Virus record (IMG/VR): IMGVR_UViG_3300042887_001118
Coordinates: 1 to 47,160 of that record
Direction: 5' to 3' (one strand)
From: a virus
DNA length: 47,160 bases
Shown here in pieces: positions 46,288-47,160 of this stretch. The translations under genes and the position numbers were made by a program. Position 1 is the stretch's first letter. Each line of letters opens with the position of its first letter. Below the pieces are notes generated by a model. It searched no databases. It had not been told where the DNA came from and worked only from the letters and a program-made list of their open reading frames with translations.

Positions 46288-46575
46288 ATGACAAGAGAAG
46301 AGTTTAACCACAAATACAAGCAGTGGATACCGGAAGGGTGGTCAGGACTAGACTTCGATATACCAGAGGTGACCGAGTACATGGACCAAATAATGCAAGA
46401 CATGATCCTAATACCAGGTTTTGAACTGCACCAAATCAAGATGAAATTCAATTGGCCAAGGTTCTACTTTACTACCAGCTTCAAGAACAAGGAGACCGAG
46501 TTAGCAATAGCAGTAAAGGTACAAGAGGAGATAAGCAAGCTCGTTAAGCCGAAACCTAATACGCATTGGATCTAA
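46288..46575 (+). CDS. Small hypothetical protein
   Basis: The start at 46288 follows TAATAGT and gives 95 residues; the earlier in-frame start at 46249 lies within the previous gene. The protein contains NHKYKQWIPEGWSGLDFDIP and KFNWPRFYFTTSF, and ends in Lys/Pro-rich sequence. No family recognised. Confidence 0.55.
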   Translation: MTREEFNHKYKQWIPEGWSGLDFDIPEVTEYMDQIMQDMILIPGFELHQIKMKFNWPRFYFTTSFKNKETELAIAVKVQEEISKLVKPKPNTHWI

Positions 46576-46599
46576 AACATATTTATTTAGAAACCTACC

Positions 46600-46797
46600 A
46601 TGACAATCATAAGCAAGAACCACACAGAAAGAACCTTTTACGACGTAACGGACAACAGTATGCAATACACTGTCATAAAGTCCAGTATTAACGAAGCCGC
46701 AGTAGAGTGGATGGCAGTAAAATACGGACCCTACGAAAACATTACAAGCACAGAGTTAGGACAGAGTTTGATCGCTTACTGTCAAGCCAATCCATAA
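46600..46797 (+). CDS. Small hypothetical protein
   Basis: The 65-residue product is mixed alpha/beta (MTIISKNHTERTFYDVTDNS, AAVEWMAVKYGPYENITS). An ATATTTAT box lies at 46579-46586. Function unknown. Confidence 0.5.
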   Translation: MTIISKNHTERTFYDVTDNSMQYTVIKSSINEAAVEWMAVKYGPYENITSTELGQSLIAYCQANP

Positions 46798-46815
46798 GAA
46801 TAGAAACAATCAGTT

Positions 46816-47031
46816 ATGACACCACAAGAGAAAGCCGTAGGTTTGGTCGACGAGTTCTACCAACACACAAACACCAATTCAAGAGAGAGTGCCAAAGCCT
46901 GCGCAAGAATACTAGCAAAGGAGGTAATCTTAAAACTAAAGTTCAACAAGGTCATGAAGGTCGTAGTGGATTATTGGGAAGACGTGTTACTAGAGATAGA
47001 TCGTGTACCAGCATTTAAACAAGAGTTATGA
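46816..47031 (+). CDS. Short phage protein with MTPQEKA start
   Basis: The 71-residue protein begins MTPQEKAVGLVDEFYQHTN and has a helical body (CARILAKEVILKLK). Its first residues resemble those of the next gene (MIPTPEEKAKQLYRDAY), pointing to related duplicates. Short proteins of this type are widespread in Bacteroidota phages and prophages, from memory. It overlaps the next gene by 4 nt. Confidence 0.55.
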   Translation: MTPQEKAVGLVDEFYQHTNTNSRESAKACARILAKEVILKLKFNKVMKVVVDYWEDVLLEIDRVPAFKQEL

Positions 47032-47160
47032 TACCAACACCAGAAGAGAAAGCCAAACAGTTATATAGAGACGCGTACATGAGATGGTCGTACGAGCCTA
47101 GCTACGACAAGAACTACCTAATGGCAAAAGCAATAGCCGATTTTGTGTGCGATGAAGTAT
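47028..47160 (+). CDS. Start of a related short phage protein, truncated by the window end
   Basis: Translation from ATG 47028 gives MIPTPEEKAKQLYRDAYMRW, then a helical segment with AKAIADFVCDEV at the window edge. The resemblance to the preceding gene (both start with a TP-x-EKA-type helix) suggests tandem paralogues. No stop occurs before 47160. It overlaps the previous gene in an ATGA arrangement. Confidence 0.55.
   Translation, partial: MIPTPEEKAKQLYRDAYMRWSYEPSYDKNYLMAKAIADFVCDEV

Noticed and set aside
46707-47018. Overlapping plus-strand open reading frame of 103 codons
   Set aside because: It is Arg/Ser-rich, out of frame with two well-formed short genes, and looks like an antisense-like shadow.

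Overview
The window looks like part of a large, AT-rich double-stranded DNA phage infecting a member of the Bacteroidota, probably a Flavobacteriia-like host. All supported genes lie on the plus strand, packed with 1-20 nt gaps or short overlaps. Most products are small phage proteins without recognisable function. Starts lack Shine-Dalgarno sequences and are often preceded by AAAGTT, host-type TATATTTG promoter boxes occur near the right end, and modular tail-fibre proteins are present. No capsid, terminase or polymerase gene lies in the window, so phage origin is inferred from gene style, the tail-fibre gene, the RNA-gene island and gene packing.

Layout. (1) 1-6.7 kb: small membrane proteins, a tail-fibre protein and its small partner, then an envelope set made of a CsgG-like secretion-pore protein, a predicted outer-membrane barrel with a long low-complexity linker, and two lipoproteins. 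(2) 6.8-9.9 kb: a stable-RNA island with a complete tmRNA (370 nt, GANEYALAA tag, G3-U70), an initiator tRNA-fMet, tRNA-Thr(UGU), tRNA-Ser(UGA), tRNA-Gln(UUG), two odd tRNA-like elements with oversized inserts, and several strongly folded RNAs of unknown type, including a tandem pair whose stems differ by compensatory changes. (3) 9.9-12.3 kb: zinc-ribbon proteins, a RecB/Cas4-like nuclease with an iron-sulfur type Cys set, and a ribbon-helix-helix regulator. (4) 12.35-28.7 kb: a sugar-nucleotide and glycosyltransferase island (GDP-mannose dehydratase, GDP-fucose synthase, UDP-galactopyranose mutase, two further SDR enzymes, about ten transferases and one methyltransferase). (5) 28.7-30.5 kb: unknown proteins and a degenerate HNH protein. 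(6) 30.5-43.9 kb: accessory genes, including three HExxH proteins, a metallophosphoesterase, another glycosyltransferase and a UV-damage endonuclease. (7) 43.9-47.2 kb: a mucin-like Thr-Pro-Ser protein with a LamG-like lectin domain, a Tat-signal/tail-fibre-like mini-protein, and small genes behind host-type promoters.

How the parts may work together (inference). The glycan island makes GDP-L-fucose and UDP-galactofuranose from host GDP-mannose and UDP-galactose and carries matching fucosyltransferases. It lacks a flippase, polymerase and priming transferase, so it more likely decorates a virion or intracellular target than builds an exported capsule. The Ser/Thr-rich phage proteins are plausible acceptors. 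tmRNA plus initiator tRNA would let the phage supply ribosome rescue and initiation functions during infection. A repeated motif (core ATAAC-NNN-TTGGTT) in the three main intergenic gaps at 6.4, 30.5 and 36.3 kb suggests a phage-specific control site.
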